A model generated the notes under the pieces. The model was not told where the DNA came from. It worked only from the letters and a program-made list of their open reading frames with translations, and made no database searches. This document shows positions 25,702-34,680 of a stretch of 64,000 nucleotides of DNA, one piece after another. Each line of letters begins with the position of its first letter. Positions within the stretch are counted from its first letter, which is position 1. The position numbers and the translations under genes were made by a program. The DNA comes from Bog-473 sp963730785 (GTDB lineage: Bacteria; Actinomycetota; Acidimicrobiia; Acidimicrobiales; RAAP-2): the NCBI GenBank assembly GCA_963730785.1, contig CAVSTF010000010.1, forward strand, positions 434,001 through 498,000, read 5' to 3'.

Positions 25702-28566
25702 ATGGACCACGACGAGCACGCAACGACGGCAGCTGAGTCGTCGATCGAGTTCTTGAGTCGGCACGTCGGCACATCACCGGATGACCAGGCCGTCATGCTC
25801 AAGGAGTTGGGGTACGACAGCCTCGATGCCCTGATTGACGACGCGGTACCCGGCAGCGTGCGCAGCTTGGGTGCACTGTCGCTGCCCCCAGCGGCCACCG
25901 AGCGAGAGGTGGCCGAGGAGCTGCGGCGCCTGGCCGCGTCGAACGTGGTGGCCGAGCCGATGATCGGCTTGGGTTACTACGGCACCATCACGCCGGCCGT
26001 GATCCGGCGCAACGTGTTGGAGAATCCTTCTTGGTACACGGCGTACACGCCGTACCAGCCCGAGATCAGCCAGGGACGGTTGGAAGCACTCTTGAATTTC
26101 CAGACCATGGTCTCGGACCTGACCGGTCTGGCCACGTCGAACGCCTCGTTACTCGATGAAAGCACCGCCGTCGCCGAAGCGGTGACGCTGATGCGGCGAC
26201 GCTCCGACAGTGCCTCGAACCGGGTGGTGGTCGACGCTGAGTGTCCGCCCCAAACCATCGGCGTGTTGGAAACTCGGCTCGCTCCGTTGGGGATCGAAGT
26301 CGTGCTGGCCGACCTTTCGGGTGGCTTGCCCGAGGGCGACTGCTTTGGTGTGGTCCAGCAGTACCCGGGCTGCTCCGGCGTCATCCGGGACTACGCGGCA
26401 TTGACGGAAGCGGCGCATGCTCGTGGGGCGTTGGTGAGCGTGGCCACGGACCTACTGGCGCTGACCTTGCTGACGCCGCCGGGCGAGTGGGATGCCGACG
26501 TCGTGGTCGGCTCATCGCAGCGATTCGGTGTGCCGCTTTGGTACGGCGGCCCACACGCGGCCTTCATGGCCGTCAAGGCCGGCCTCGAGCGCGACCTGCC
26601 GGGACGCTTGGTTGGTGTGTCAGTCGATGCCGACGGTCGAACGGCCTACCGGTTGGCCCTGCAGACTCGCGAACAGCACATCCGACGGGAGAAGGCCACC
26701 TCGAACATCTGCACCGCGCAGGTGCTTCTGGCGGTCGTGGCTTCCATGTATGCCGTGTACCACGGTGCCGACGGCCTGCGGTCGATTGCCCTCGGCGTGC
26801 ATCGGCGGGCGGTCTCGTTGGCGGAGCGCCTGCAAGCCGGCGGCGTCACGGTTGTCCACCGGGAATTCTTTGACACCGTGTTGGCCCAGGCGCCTGGTGA
26901 GGCGGCGTCGATTGTAAAGCGGGCGGCCGAGAGGGGAGTGCTGTTGCGGTTGGTCGATTCCAACCACGTGGGCATCGCCTGCGGTGAAACGACGACCGAA
27001 GCGCACCTGGCGGCCGTGCTCGAGGCATTTGTCGTGCCTACGGAGAATGTCTCGACGGTCAGCCATTCGGCGCTGCCGGCCTTGCTTCGGCGCGAAGGCC
27101 AAATCCTGGACTACCCGGTGTTCTCGGCCCATCACTCCGAAACCGCCATGCTGCGCTATCTCCGCAGTTTGTCGGACCAGGACTTTGCCCTGGACCGAGG
27201 CATGATCCCGCTCGGGTCGTGCACCATGAAGCTGAACGGCACGACCGAAATGGAGCCGGTTGGCCTGCCTGGTTTTGCCGACGTCCACCCCTTCGCGCCT
27301 GCCGAGACCACACCCGGCTACTTGTCGCTGATCAGTGATCTCGAAGGTTGGTTGGCCGAGGTCACCGGCTACGCCAAGGTGTCGGTCCAGCCCAACGCGG
27401 GCAGCCAAGGTGAGTTGGCCGGGTTGCTCGCCATTCGGGGCTACCACCACTCTCGCCAGCAGCCCGAGCGAGATATCTGTCTTATTCCCTCGAGTGCTCA
27501 CGGCACCAATGCGGCGTCGGCGGTCATGGCCGGCATGCGAGTGGTTGTGGTTTCCTCGTTGGCCGACGGCACGGTCGACTTGGATGACCTGCGGACGAAG
27601 TGCGAGACGCATAGCGGGCAGTTGGCCGCCATCATGGTCACGTATCCGTCCACCCACGGCGTCTACGAATCCGGGATCACCGACATGTGCGAACTGGTGC
27701 ATCAGCACGGCGGGCAGGTCTACATCGACGGCGCCAACTTGAATGCGTTGTTGGGATTGGCCGAACCCGGAAAATTCGGGGGCGACGTCTCGCACTTGAA
27801 CCTGCACAAGACCTTCTGTATTCCCCATGGCGGGGGAGGGCCCGGTGTGGGGCCGGTGGCCGTGGCTGAGCACCTGGTGCCGTTCTTGCCGTCGCACCCG
27901 CTGCACCCCTTGGCCGATAAGCGAGAGGGCATCGGACCGATCAGTGCGGCGCCCTTCGGCAGCTCGGGCATCTTGTCGATCAGTTGGGCCTACATCCGCT
28001 TGCTCTCGGCGGCTGGTTTGGCACACGCCACCAAGTCAGCGGTTCTGGCCGCCAACTATGTGGCCGCTCGGTTGTCGTCCTCGTTCCCGATCCTCTACAC
28101 CGGCTCGGAAGGACTCGTGGCCCACGAATGCATCCTCGATCTGCGGGCACTGACCAAGGCGACGGGTGTCACGGTGGATGATGTGGCCAAGCGCCTCATT
28201 GACTACGGGTTCCACGCGCCGACGGTGAGTTTCCCCGTGGCCGGCACGCTGATGGTGGAACCGACCGAGAGTGAGAATCTGAATGAACTCGATCGGTTCT
28301 GTGACGCCATGATCGCCATCCGGGCCGAAATCGACGCCGTGAGCGCCGGTCGCTGGAGCGTTGAGGACAGTCCGTTGCGGGGTGCGCCGCACACCGCGGC
28401 GGCACTGGTCTCGCAATGGGACCGTGCGTATGACCGAGAAGAAGCCGTTTACCCGGCCGGTGTGGTGACCAGCAAGTACTGGCCGCCGGTCTCCCGCATC
28501 AACCAGGCCTACGGCGACCGGAATCTGGTCTGCTCGTGCCCACCACCGGAGGCGTTCGAGTTGTGA
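25702..28566 (+). CDS. gcvP: Glycine dehydrogenase (decarboxylating), P protein
   Basis: A 954-residue, full-length homodimeric-type PLP enzyme that decarboxylates glycine and passes the aminomethyl group to GcvH. Start is ATG 25702 with AGGAG about ten bases upstream. The two homologous halves are present. The PLP lysine is in NLHKTFCIPHGGGG (Lys703), and the half-domain landmarks FLSRHVGTS, YTPYQPEISQGRLE, IPLGSCTMKLN and QPNAGSQGE are conserved. Expression is probably controlled by the glycine riboswitch just upstream. gcvH and gcvT are elsewhere in the window, so the cleavage system is complete apart from the shared L protein. Confidence 0.98.
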   Translation: MDHDEHATTAAESSIEFLSRHVGTSPDDQAVMLKELGYDSLDALIDDAVPGSVRSLGALSLPPAATEREVAEELRRLAASNVVAEPMIGLGYYGTITPAVIRRNVLENPSWYTAYTPYQPEISQGRLEALLNFQTMVSDLTGLATSNASLLDESTAVAEAVTLMRRRSDSASNRVVVDAECPPQTIGVLETRLAPLGIEVVLADLSGGLPEGDCFGVVQQYPGCSGVIRDYAALTEAAHARGALVSVATDLLALTLLTPPGEWDADVVVGSSQRFGVPLWYGGPHAAFMAVKAGLERDLPGRLVGVSVDADGRTAYRLALQTREQHIRREKATSNICTAQVLLAVVASMYAVYHGADGLRSIALGVHRRAVSLAERLQAGGVTVVHREFFDTVLAQAPGEAASIVKRAAERGVLLRLVDSNHVGIACGETTTEAHLAAVLEAFVVPTENVSTVSHSALPALLRREGQILDYPVFSAHHSETAMLRYLRSLSDQDFALDRGMIPLGSCTMKLNGTTEMEPVGLPGFADVHPFAPAETTPGYLSLISDLEGWLAEVTGYAKVSVQPNAGSQGELAGLLAIRGYHHSRQQPERDICLIPSSAHGTNAASAVMAGMRVVVVSSLADGTVDLDDLRTKCETHSGQLAAIMVTYPSTHGVYESGITDMCELVHQHGGQVYIDGANLNALLGLAEPGKFGGDVSHLNLHKTFCIPHGGGGPGVGPVAVAEHLVPFLPSHPLHPLADKREGIGPISAAPFGSSGILSISWAYIRLLSAAGLAHATKSAVLAANYVAARLSSSFPILYTGSEGLVAHECILDLRALTKATGVTVDDVAKRLIDYGFHAPTVSFPVAGTLMVEPTESENLNELDRFCDAMIAIRAEIDAVSAGRWSVEDSPLRGAPHTAAALVSQWDRAYDREEAVYPAGVVTSKYWPPVSRINQAYGDRNLVCSCPPPEAFEL

Positions 28567-28620
28567 GCACCACGCCGATCGCTGCCAGTATCTGGACGGC
28601 ATGCGGCGTTTGACACCGGG

Positions 28621-30669
28621 GTGGTGACCACTTCGCCCTCACAACTCGAGAATTTTGAGTATCAACCGCTGGTATCCCCGCGGGCTGGCGCGCGTCATCG
28701 CTACCGACGATTCAAGCGGGTGGCATGGGTTGCGTTCCTCCTGCAGTTCGTCGGCATGGCCTGGTGGAGCGAGGTCCTCTGGTCGAGATATTCGGTCACC
28801 AACGACGGGGCGTTGCAACTGCAGCAGTTTTTCCTCATCGGCCACGGCCATCTCAACGCCTACAACTCAATACAGAACCACGCCGCCATTCGTGACCACT
28901 TTTCGTTAGCCACCTGGCCGCTGTCACTCTTTGATCGAATCGGTCCAGCCGGGCTGAACATGTTGTGGCTCCAAGACGCTGCGCTGATCGCAGCGGAAGT
29001 CGTCGCGTTTGCGTGGATGTGCAGAGTAGTCAAGGAAGCTCGAACACCCCTGGATCAGCGAATCGAATCGTTGATTTTGTTTGCTGGGCTCGTCATTCTC
29101 ATCGCCAACCCGTGGACGTACTCTTCTATCTCCTTCGACGTCCACCTCGAACCCTTTGCAGCTCCGTTTGCATTGGCAGCGGCCTACGACTTCAGCCAGC
29201 ATCGAATGAGGCGAGCCTGGATCTGGGTGGTCTGCATCCTGTTGTTCGGTGATGTGGCAACGACGTGGGTGATCGGCCTGGGACTGAGTGCGCTGATCGC
29301 CGCCTACTTCGACCGGGGCCGACACTTTGTCCGAACGGCCCTGAGTCTGGTCATTGCCGGTGTGGTCTGGCTCGAATTCATCGGTGTACTGGGCGCCAAC
29401 GAGTCATCGGTGCTCTCCAACACCTTTGGTTATCTCGTCGGACCCGATCCGAACGTGGTGCCGGCCCATGTCACAACGAGTGAAGTCGTAAAGAGCGTCG
29501 TGGTGCATCCGCTTCGCCTACTCGGTCGAGTCTGGAAGAACCGGCTTGACCTCGCTGCCAACCTGGCACCGACTGGGGTGATCGGCATCTTCACGCCGTG
29601 GACGTTTGGTATCCCCTTGGCCATTCTGTTGGTGAACAACTCCAGTGGATTCGATACCGACCTCTTTGCCGTCCCGGGGTTCCAAACCGCCCCCGTCTAT
29701 CCTTTCGCCGCCGTCGGATTGGTCATCGCTCTGTGTTGGTTCTGCGGATTGAGGTTGCCCGCCGTCGACGTCGGGTCGATCCGGCAGTGGCTGTGGGGAG
29801 GTGTCGCCAGTCTGGTTGCGCTGAGTTGCGTGCTGTGGGGAATCGTATGGATTCCTCCCTTAAGGACGGAGTGGCTGCGTATTTCCGCTGCGCAAGCGGC
29901 GGTGTTAAGCAAAATTGAGAGCGAGATACCTGCTCAGGACGAGGTAGTTGCGTCGCAGGGCATCGTTGGTCGCTTCGGGAACCGATTGCAGGTGGCGGAC
30001 TCGTTTCCCGGTCAGAGTTTTCCGGTCGTGGGCCACGAAGTGTGGTTTGTCCTTGATCCGAACTCAGGAATTGAGAATGTCCCGGTCAATGGGATTTTGG
30101 GGGCCATCGGTCAGCTCGCCGGTCCAATGCATGCCACCTTGAAAGTGCATGCCGACGGCATCTGGGCATTTGCCTGGCATCGACCTTTTCGAGTGCACTC
30201 GGTGGCCGCACCCTCGGATCCCGATGCAGTTCCGGCCTGGGCCGTCACTGACATTGCCGGTGCACCAGCGGTCTCTGGACCGGTATCTCAATGGGCTGCG
30301 GTGACGTCGGGGCATCAGGGCTACGTCATTTCGCAGGACTACTGGTCTCGCCCGGCCGGGAACTACGACGTCCGGGTGACCCTTTCGGACATTTCATCGC
30401 TTCACCTCGAGGTGTGGGATGACAATGGCGATCAGTTGGTGGCGCGCCGTTTTCTCACTCCCTATGACGGGCGAGAAACGATTGATGTGCCATTCACCGT
30501 TAACTCGTCCCGTCCTCCCGAACAGCCATATGCGGGTTGGGGGCCGTTTCACCTTGATCCGATTCACCCGGCGCCGAATCAAACTCTTGAGATCCGCATC
30601 TGGTCACCCGCCGGGGGGTTTGCTCACGTCTACTCGCTCTCAATGCACCGAATGAAGGGTGCCAGATAA
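28621..30669 (+). CDS. DUF2079-like polytopic membrane protein with C-terminal extracytoplasmic domain
   Basis: A 682-residue protein starting at GTG 28621 (GTG 28624 is alternative). After a basic N-terminus come about eleven hydrophobic segments from residue 34 to about 415, beginning VAWVAFLLQFVGMAWWSEVLW. The first exported loop has NDGALQLQQFF, NAYNSIQNHAAIRDHFS, which resembles DUF2079 membrane proteins (GT-C-like fold). Residues about 425-682 are hydrophilic and look like a beta-sandwich (GNYDVRVTLSDISSLHLEVWD). A glycosyl-transfer role on the cell surface is suggested by topology, not by catalytic proof. It opens a run of surface-related genes with visibly lower GC and different codon usage from the flanks. 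Confidence 0.7.
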   Translation: MVTTSPSQLENFEYQPLVSPRAGARHRYRRFKRVAWVAFLLQFVGMAWWSEVLWSRYSVTNDGALQLQQFFLIGHGHLNAYNSIQNHAAIRDHFSLATWPLSLFDRIGPAGLNMLWLQDAALIAAEVVAFAWMCRVVKEARTPLDQRIESLILFAGLVILIANPWTYSSISFDVHLEPFAAPFALAAAYDFSQHRMRRAWIWVVCILLFGDVATTWVIGLGLSALIAAYFDRGRHFVRTALSLVIAGVVWLEFIGVLGANESSVLSNTFGYLVGPDPNVVPAHVTTSEVVKSVVVHPLRLLGRVWKNRLDLAANLAPTGVIGIFTPWTFGIPLAILLVNNSSGFDTDLFAVPGFQTAPVYPFAAVGLVIALCWFCGLRLPAVDVGSIRQWLWGGVASLVALSCVLWGIVWIPPLRTEWLRISAAQAAVLSKIESEIPAQDEVVASQGIVGRFGNRLQVADSFPGQSFPVVGHEVWFVLDPNSGIENVPVNGILGAIGQLAGPMHATLKVHADGIWAFAWHRPFRVHSVAAPSDPDAVPAWAVTDIAGAPAVSGPVSQWAAVTSGHQGYVISQDYWSRPAGNYDVRVTLSDISSLHLEVWDDNGDQLVARRFLTPYDGRETIDVPFTVNSSRPPEQPYAGWGPFHLDPIHPAPNQTLEIRIWSPAGGFAHVYSLSMHRMKGAR

Positions 30670-30685
30670 TCGAACGTCATCGGAA

Positions 30686-30718
30686 GGCGCCACGCACCGG
30701 ACACCTGAGGGTGGCGCC
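30686..30718 (+). terminator. Hairpin after the DUF2079-like gene, possible terminator
   Basis: GGCGCCAC (30686-30693) and GTGGCGCC (30711-30718) are perfect 8-base complements, 17 bases apart, starting 17 bases after the upstream stop. There is no T-run after it, so an intrinsic terminator is uncertain. Confidence 0.4.
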
Positions 30719-30782
30719 GAGGTGACGAATTTGTGACCGTCTGAGAGGAAGCTGAGGTTTGCCTTGGCTGCTTGATAGGCGA

Positions 30783-30830
30783 GAGCTGGTGAAGGGGTAA
30801 AGCACGCGGGTCCTTGACTTTTACCAGCTC
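30783..30830 (+). repeat. Inverted repeat overlapping a promoter
   Basis: GAGCTGGT (30783-30790) and ACCAGCTC (30823-30830) are perfect 8-base inverted repeats. A second pairing, GTAAAG with CTTTTAC, lies inside. The right arm falls in the spacer of the -35/-10 pair at 30814-30843, so a repressor operator is possible. Confidence 0.5.
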
Positions 30831-30843
30831 AGACGCCTAATAT
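30814..30843 (+). promoter_or_regulatory. Sigma70-like promoter
   Basis: TTGACT (30814-30819) and TAATAT (30838-30843) are 18 bases apart and close to consensus, unusual in this GC-rich window. It lies 63 bases before the GTG start of the small secreted protein gene and probably drives the 30.9-34.7 kb gene run. Confidence 0.65.
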
Positions 30844-30905
30844 CGGCCACAATAGCCAATTGTTGCTCCGCACATTCGCTCAACACACCAGGTCGGAGGA
30901 CCATC

Positions 30906-31608
30906 GTGAAAAGGATCTTCTGGGCGATTGCCACATTGTGTGCAGTCCTCATGTCGATGCTTGGTTTGGCCGTCTCCGCCACGCCGGCCTCGGCGGCGGG
31001 AACGAGCTACGGAGGTTCGTCCGGTACGGGAACCACCTCGGGGGGCACCGGCGCAGGCTGTGTGGCCGGGACAGTTGATGCCGCGGATTCGGTTGGATCG
31101 GCGGGAGGCACCGTCACCGCGCTGAGTTGGTGCTGACACCATCACGTTGACCGTGCCGGCGGGAGTCCTTCCCGACGGAAGCCAGCTGGTCATCACTGAC
31201 AACTCAACCCACGAAACCAGTCCTGCTTCTGGCTACACCGTCGTGCTCAGCTATGGGATTGCGGTGTGCCTCAATGGGGTGAAGTACACCGGGTCGTTCT
31301 CACCGGTGCCGGTAAGCGTGACTGGGTCCAATCTGATTAGCGGTGCGCAGCTCTTCGTCCTTAACGGGACCACCTACCAGCAGGTTACCGGCGCCACCGT
31401 CAGCGTGGGATCGATCACGTACAGCCTGACCAGTGACCCGACCTACGAAGCAGCCGTGCCGAGTTCATCTGTGACGGCGACGGCGATTCCGAATGCAACA
31501 GTGGTGGTGACCGGCAAGCCGTTCCTTCTTGAGGGCATCGTGGCGTTCCTTCTCTTCGCCATGGGTGTGTTCCTGCTAATCCGCCTTCGCTTTCGCCACT
31601 CCTCATAG
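30906..31608 (+). CDS. Secreted, C-terminally anchored small protein with sorting-signal-like tail, frameshifted
   Basis: GTG 30906 has a good Shine-Dalgarno sequence (GGAGGA). The first frame encodes a signal peptide (about residues 1-33, ending TPASAAG) and a Gly/Ser/Thr-rich segment, then stops at 31136. A second frame, open through 31608, encodes a beta-rich domain (DTITLTVPAGVLPDG, ASGYTVVLSYGIAV, VSVTGSNLISGAQLFVL). It ends in VTGKPF, a 20-residue hydrophobic stretch and the basic end RLRFRHSS. A signal peptide without an anchor followed by an anchor without a signal peptide indicates one gene of about 233 residues with a one-base indel near 31120-31136. The tail (TG, hydrophobic, basic) resembles a sortase signal, and a sortase gene lies 3 kb away. 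Function unknown. Confidence 0.65.
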
Positions 31609-31612
31609 AGCG

Positions 31613-32530
31613 TTGCGCTGTGTGGGCGCCAATGGGAGACGTCACCTTCGTCTCGTACTGGTCAGTGCAGTCTCCCCCGTCGCGCTGTCATTCATCACGA
31701 CGAGCCCGGGAGCATGGGCGACGACAAAGAAGAGCCAGTCGGCCGAGAAACCGTCGCAAATCCTGGCTGGACCAGCCGGCCTAATCTCAGGCGCCACCGC
31801 TGCCCCGGATCTCACGTATTGGATACTCGCCCATCGCAAGGGTGCGACAAATCTGCAGCTCCTCAACCGCCTCAACCCGAAGGTGGAGGGGATCGTTCCG
31901 GAAAGCGCAGCGGCTGATGCCGTTGCTCTTGTGCCAGCGGGACCCTTGATCGTCGGCCGTGCCACTACTCGCAGCGGTTCGCTGGAGTTCCACAGTCCGC
32001 AGACCGGCGTCCTGGCTTCGAACATGCCGCTGAGCGGCCCGGTGAAGGCACTCGCCGTTTCCTCCGACGGCAGCACGATTTACGCGCTGATTGTGCGGGG
32101 CACAACCAGTTCGGTCGCCGTCATTGACGCCACGAATCACACCGTGGTCAATTCGATCCCGCTCCCCGGATCGGCTTCACGATCACTGGCGGTGGACGAT
32201 GCCCAGCAATCGCTGTTCGTATTGGTGGGCAACCAGGAAGTTGACCAGATCAACGTCACCACCGGTCAAGTCGATTCCCAGTTCAGTGTGCCTCCCCTGG
32301 CCCGGTCGCTGGCGGTGTCCGTTGACGGCAGCACCTTGTACGTCCTCCGAAGCACCGGCCGGATCTTCAACGTTTCGGAGATCAACGTCTCGACGGAATC
32401 TCAGTTCGGAGCGCTGCCCGCAGCAGCGCACAGCGTCGGGATTCAGGTGACGACGGATGGTCAGCTCCTGGCGGACTTCGTTGGCACTGCGAAACTCGGC
32501 AACATCCAATTCTTTCGTCTGCACAAATAA
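31613..32530 (+). CDS. Secreted beta-propeller protein (YVTN-like)
   Basis: A 305-residue protein. The first possible start is TTG 31613; GTG 31622 is equally plausible. A hydrophobic signal segment (LRLVLVSAVSPVALSF) ends near PGAWA. The mature protein has regularly spaced propeller-blade strands: KALAVSSDGSTIYALIV, VAVIDATNHTVVNSIPLPG, SRSLAVDDAQQSLFVLV, VDQINVTTGQV, SLAVSVDGSTLYVLRSTG. These are YVTN/NHL-type repeats used for extracellular binding. No catalytic residues are recognised. The stop shares a base with the next start (TAATG), implying translational coupling with the large GT-C-like protein. Confidence 0.75.
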   Translation: MRCVGANGRRHLRLVLVSAVSPVALSFITTSPGAWATTKKSQSAEKPSQILAGPAGLISGATAAPDLTYWILAHRKGATNLQLLNRLNPKVEGIVPESAAADAVALVPAGPLIVGRATTRSGSLEFHSPQTGVLASNMPLSGPVKALAVSSDGSTIYALIVRGTTSSVAVIDATNHTVVNSIPLPGSASRSLAVDDAQQSLFVLVGNQEVDQINVTTGQVDSQFSVPPLARSLAVSVDGSTLYVLRSTGRIFNVSEINVSTESQFGALPAAAHSVGIQVTTDGQLLADFVGTAKLGNIQFFRLHK

Positions 32531-34680
32531 TGGGCAGAGCGAAGTGGAGAGCACTCGCTCTCCGCATGCTGCAGCCTGCTGACACCGCGAGTGCACCAGC
32601 AGTGGAGGCGGGGGTAAATAGGGCGGATCTGAAGGTGTTGGATACCGTCCAGCCGTGGTGGCTCCTGACCGGCATCACGCTCCTGGTGTGGTCGTTTTTG
32701 CTCTTTGGCTACGTCGATCAATTTCCGGTGCTCAGTCTGGCCACCGTGGTGCTGGGCATCTGGGGCCTTGGCACAGTGGTCGGCAGCCTGTCGCCGCGAG
32801 CGATCGATCCTCGATGGTCCGCAGTACTGGCGTGGACGACGGCCGGTCTCGTGGTGCTGGGTTTCCTTTTGTGGAGCCTCATGCAAATCGTCAATGCCCC
32901 TTCGTACGGAACCGACGAGATCGCGTTTGATCAATATGCAGCCCAGCTTCTGGTGCACGGGATGAATCCCTATGTGCACACGATGGCCCCGTCATTCTCG
33001 ATGTTCCATGTGTCTCCGAACGGCTACACCTTCCGGCTGGACGGACAGCCGGTCACCAGTTTGAGCTATCCGGCTCTTTCGTTTCTTCTCTATGCGCCGG
33101 CGCTGTGGTTGGGTTGGTCAACGCAAATGGCAGTGGTGCTCAATGTGCTGGCCTGGGCGTTGGGCATCCTGATCGCTTTCGTGCTGTTGCCACGGCAACT
33201 GAGAGCCATCGCCCTCGTGTTGGGCAGCTTGAGTATCTATATCGGGTATGCCGTCGGGGGAGTGACGGATGCCCTCTTCGTGCCCCTTCTCATCGGAGCG
33301 GTCTACCAATGGGATCGATTCTCGAAGCTGCGTGGTTGGCGCGCCTGGCGATCTCCTGTGCTGCTTGGGTTGGCGATGGCGATCAAGCAAACGCCCTGGG
33401 TGTTGCTACCGTTCCTGGCGGCAGGCATTTGGCTGGAAGTTCGAAGGCGCGAGTCGAGTGCCAACAGCTGGCGGGTGGCAGCCCGCTTTGCCGCCATTGC
33501 CATTGGTGCATTCCTGTTGCCCAATCTCCCCTTCATCGCATTGAGCCCCCATTCCTGGTTGAGCGGCGTCTTGACGCCAATCGCCAGCCATTCCGTACCG
33601 GCCGGTCAGGGATTAGTGGGGCTCAGTCTCTTCCTGGGACTGGGCGGGGGGTCGCTTTCGGCGTACACCGCGGCCTTGGTTGTGGTGTTCATCGGCTTGT
33701 TGGTGGTGTTCGTCGCCACCTATCCAAGGTTGAAGTTTGCCGTGATCGTGTTCCCGGCTGTCGTCCTCTTCTTCTCGGCACGGTCATTCGGGAGCTACTT
33801 GGTGACGTTGATGCCGATCGTCGTCGTCGGCGCTCTGACCCAAGGCCATCGATCGGAGGAATCGGCTGTCAGTCTGCCGCGTCACGTCGGGCGTGGAGGC
33901 GGCATGGGACATGAAGGACCCAATCGGTATTGGCGACAACTGCTCGCCGCCTCGGTCTTTGCCTCGGCGGTCTCCATCGGCTTCATTTTCCTCGAGTCGG
34001 CGCCTCTGGGTGTCCGGGTGACATCAGTTGAGACGACAGGACAACTGGCGACCGTGGTGCAAGTGGGCGTGAACGTCACCAACCATGCCTCGCACACCGT
34101 GACGCCACATTTCTCGGTGGAGACGTCGGGCACGATTTCAGCGTTTTGGCTCAAGGGTCGAGGACCGGCCCACCTCGGGGCGGGAGAATCGGCCCGGTAT
34201 ACGCTGCTGGCTCCCAATTATTTTGCGCAACCCTCCATCAGCAGCGCATTCCAGGTAGTGGCTTTCACGGCCAGTCCCGGAACCGTGAGTCGGAGTGCGA
34301 CGTTTCAGCCCACCCTTCTTCACTTGAGGCTGATACCTGACGCAGTGAACCGAGTGGTGCCTCTCGGGCAGCAGGTAACCGTGAGAGCCGAAATTGTGAA
34401 TCAGTTCAATCGGCCGGTTCACATCGCCAGCCAGGCGGTTTACTTCGGGCAGATCATTTATGCCCAGTCCGGGTTGCTGTTCGGCCAGGCGGTGATCAAT
34501 GGCGGCAACCCGGGTGAAACTCCGGCCGTTGCCTATACCAATCGGGACGGCCAAGCTACGTTCGTGGTCAGCTCGACAAAAGTATCGGCTGACCCGATCT
34601 ACTTTGAAGCGAACCTGGTCAAGAAGCACTCGTATCCCTACGGGTACTCGGAGATTCTGCCCATTCGATTCGGTCCCTAG
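32530..34680 (+). CDS. GT-C-like polytopic membrane protein fused to an Ig-like exported domain
   Basis: A 716-residue protein starting at ATG 32530. About twelve hydrophobic segments lie between residues 42 and about 435. The first large loop carries YGTDEIAFDQYAAQLLVHGMNPY, where the acidic residues resemble the catalytic Asp/Glu position of GT-C glycosyltransferases, and later segments contain AIKQTPWVLLPF. After another span at about 475-492, residues about 495-716 are extracytoplasmic and beta-rich. They include VTVRAEIVNQFNRPV and NRDGQATFVVSST, the pattern of Big1/invasin-like Ig domains. A surface glycan or glycoprotein role is inferred. Its stop overlaps the convergent sortase stop at a shared CTAG. 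Confidence 0.7.
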   Translation: MGRAKWRALALRMLQPADTASAPAVEAGVNRADLKVLDTVQPWWLLTGITLLVWSFLLFGYVDQFPVLSLATVVLGIWGLGTVVGSLSPRAIDPRWSAVLAWTTAGLVVLGFLLWSLMQIVNAPSYGTDEIAFDQYAAQLLVHGMNPYVHTMAPSFSMFHVSPNGYTFRLDGQPVTSLSYPALSFLLYAPALWLGWSTQMAVVLNVLAWALGILIAFVLLPRQLRAIALVLGSLSIYIGYAVGGVTDALFVPLLIGAVYQWDRFSKLRGWRAWRSPVLLGLAMAIKQTPWVLLPFLAAGIWLEVRRRESSANSWRVAARFAAIAIGAFLLPNLPFIALSPHSWLSGVLTPIASHSVPAGQGLVGLSLFLGLGGGSLSAYTAALVVVFIGLLVVFVATYPRLKFAVIVFPAVVLFFSARSFGSYLVTLMPIVVVGALTQGHRSEESAVSLPRHVGRGGGMGHEGPNRYWRQLLAASVFASAVSIGFIFLESAPLGVRVTSVETTGQLATVVQVGVNVTNHASHTVTPHFSVETSGTISAFWLKGRGPAHLGAGESARYTLLAPNYFAQPSISSAFQVVAFTASPGTVSRSATFQPTLLHLRLIPDAVNRVVPLGQQVTVRAEIVNQFNRPVHIASQAVYFGQIIYAQSGLLFGQAVINGGNPGETPAVAYTNRDGQATFVVSSTKVSADPIYFEANLVKKHSYPYGYSEILPIRFGP

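Noticed and set aside
26620..28026. 468-residue minus-strand frame opposite gcvP
   Set aside because: Composition is Arg/His/Gln/Gly-rich as in GC-rich shadow frames, and gcvP on the other strand is complete and conserved.
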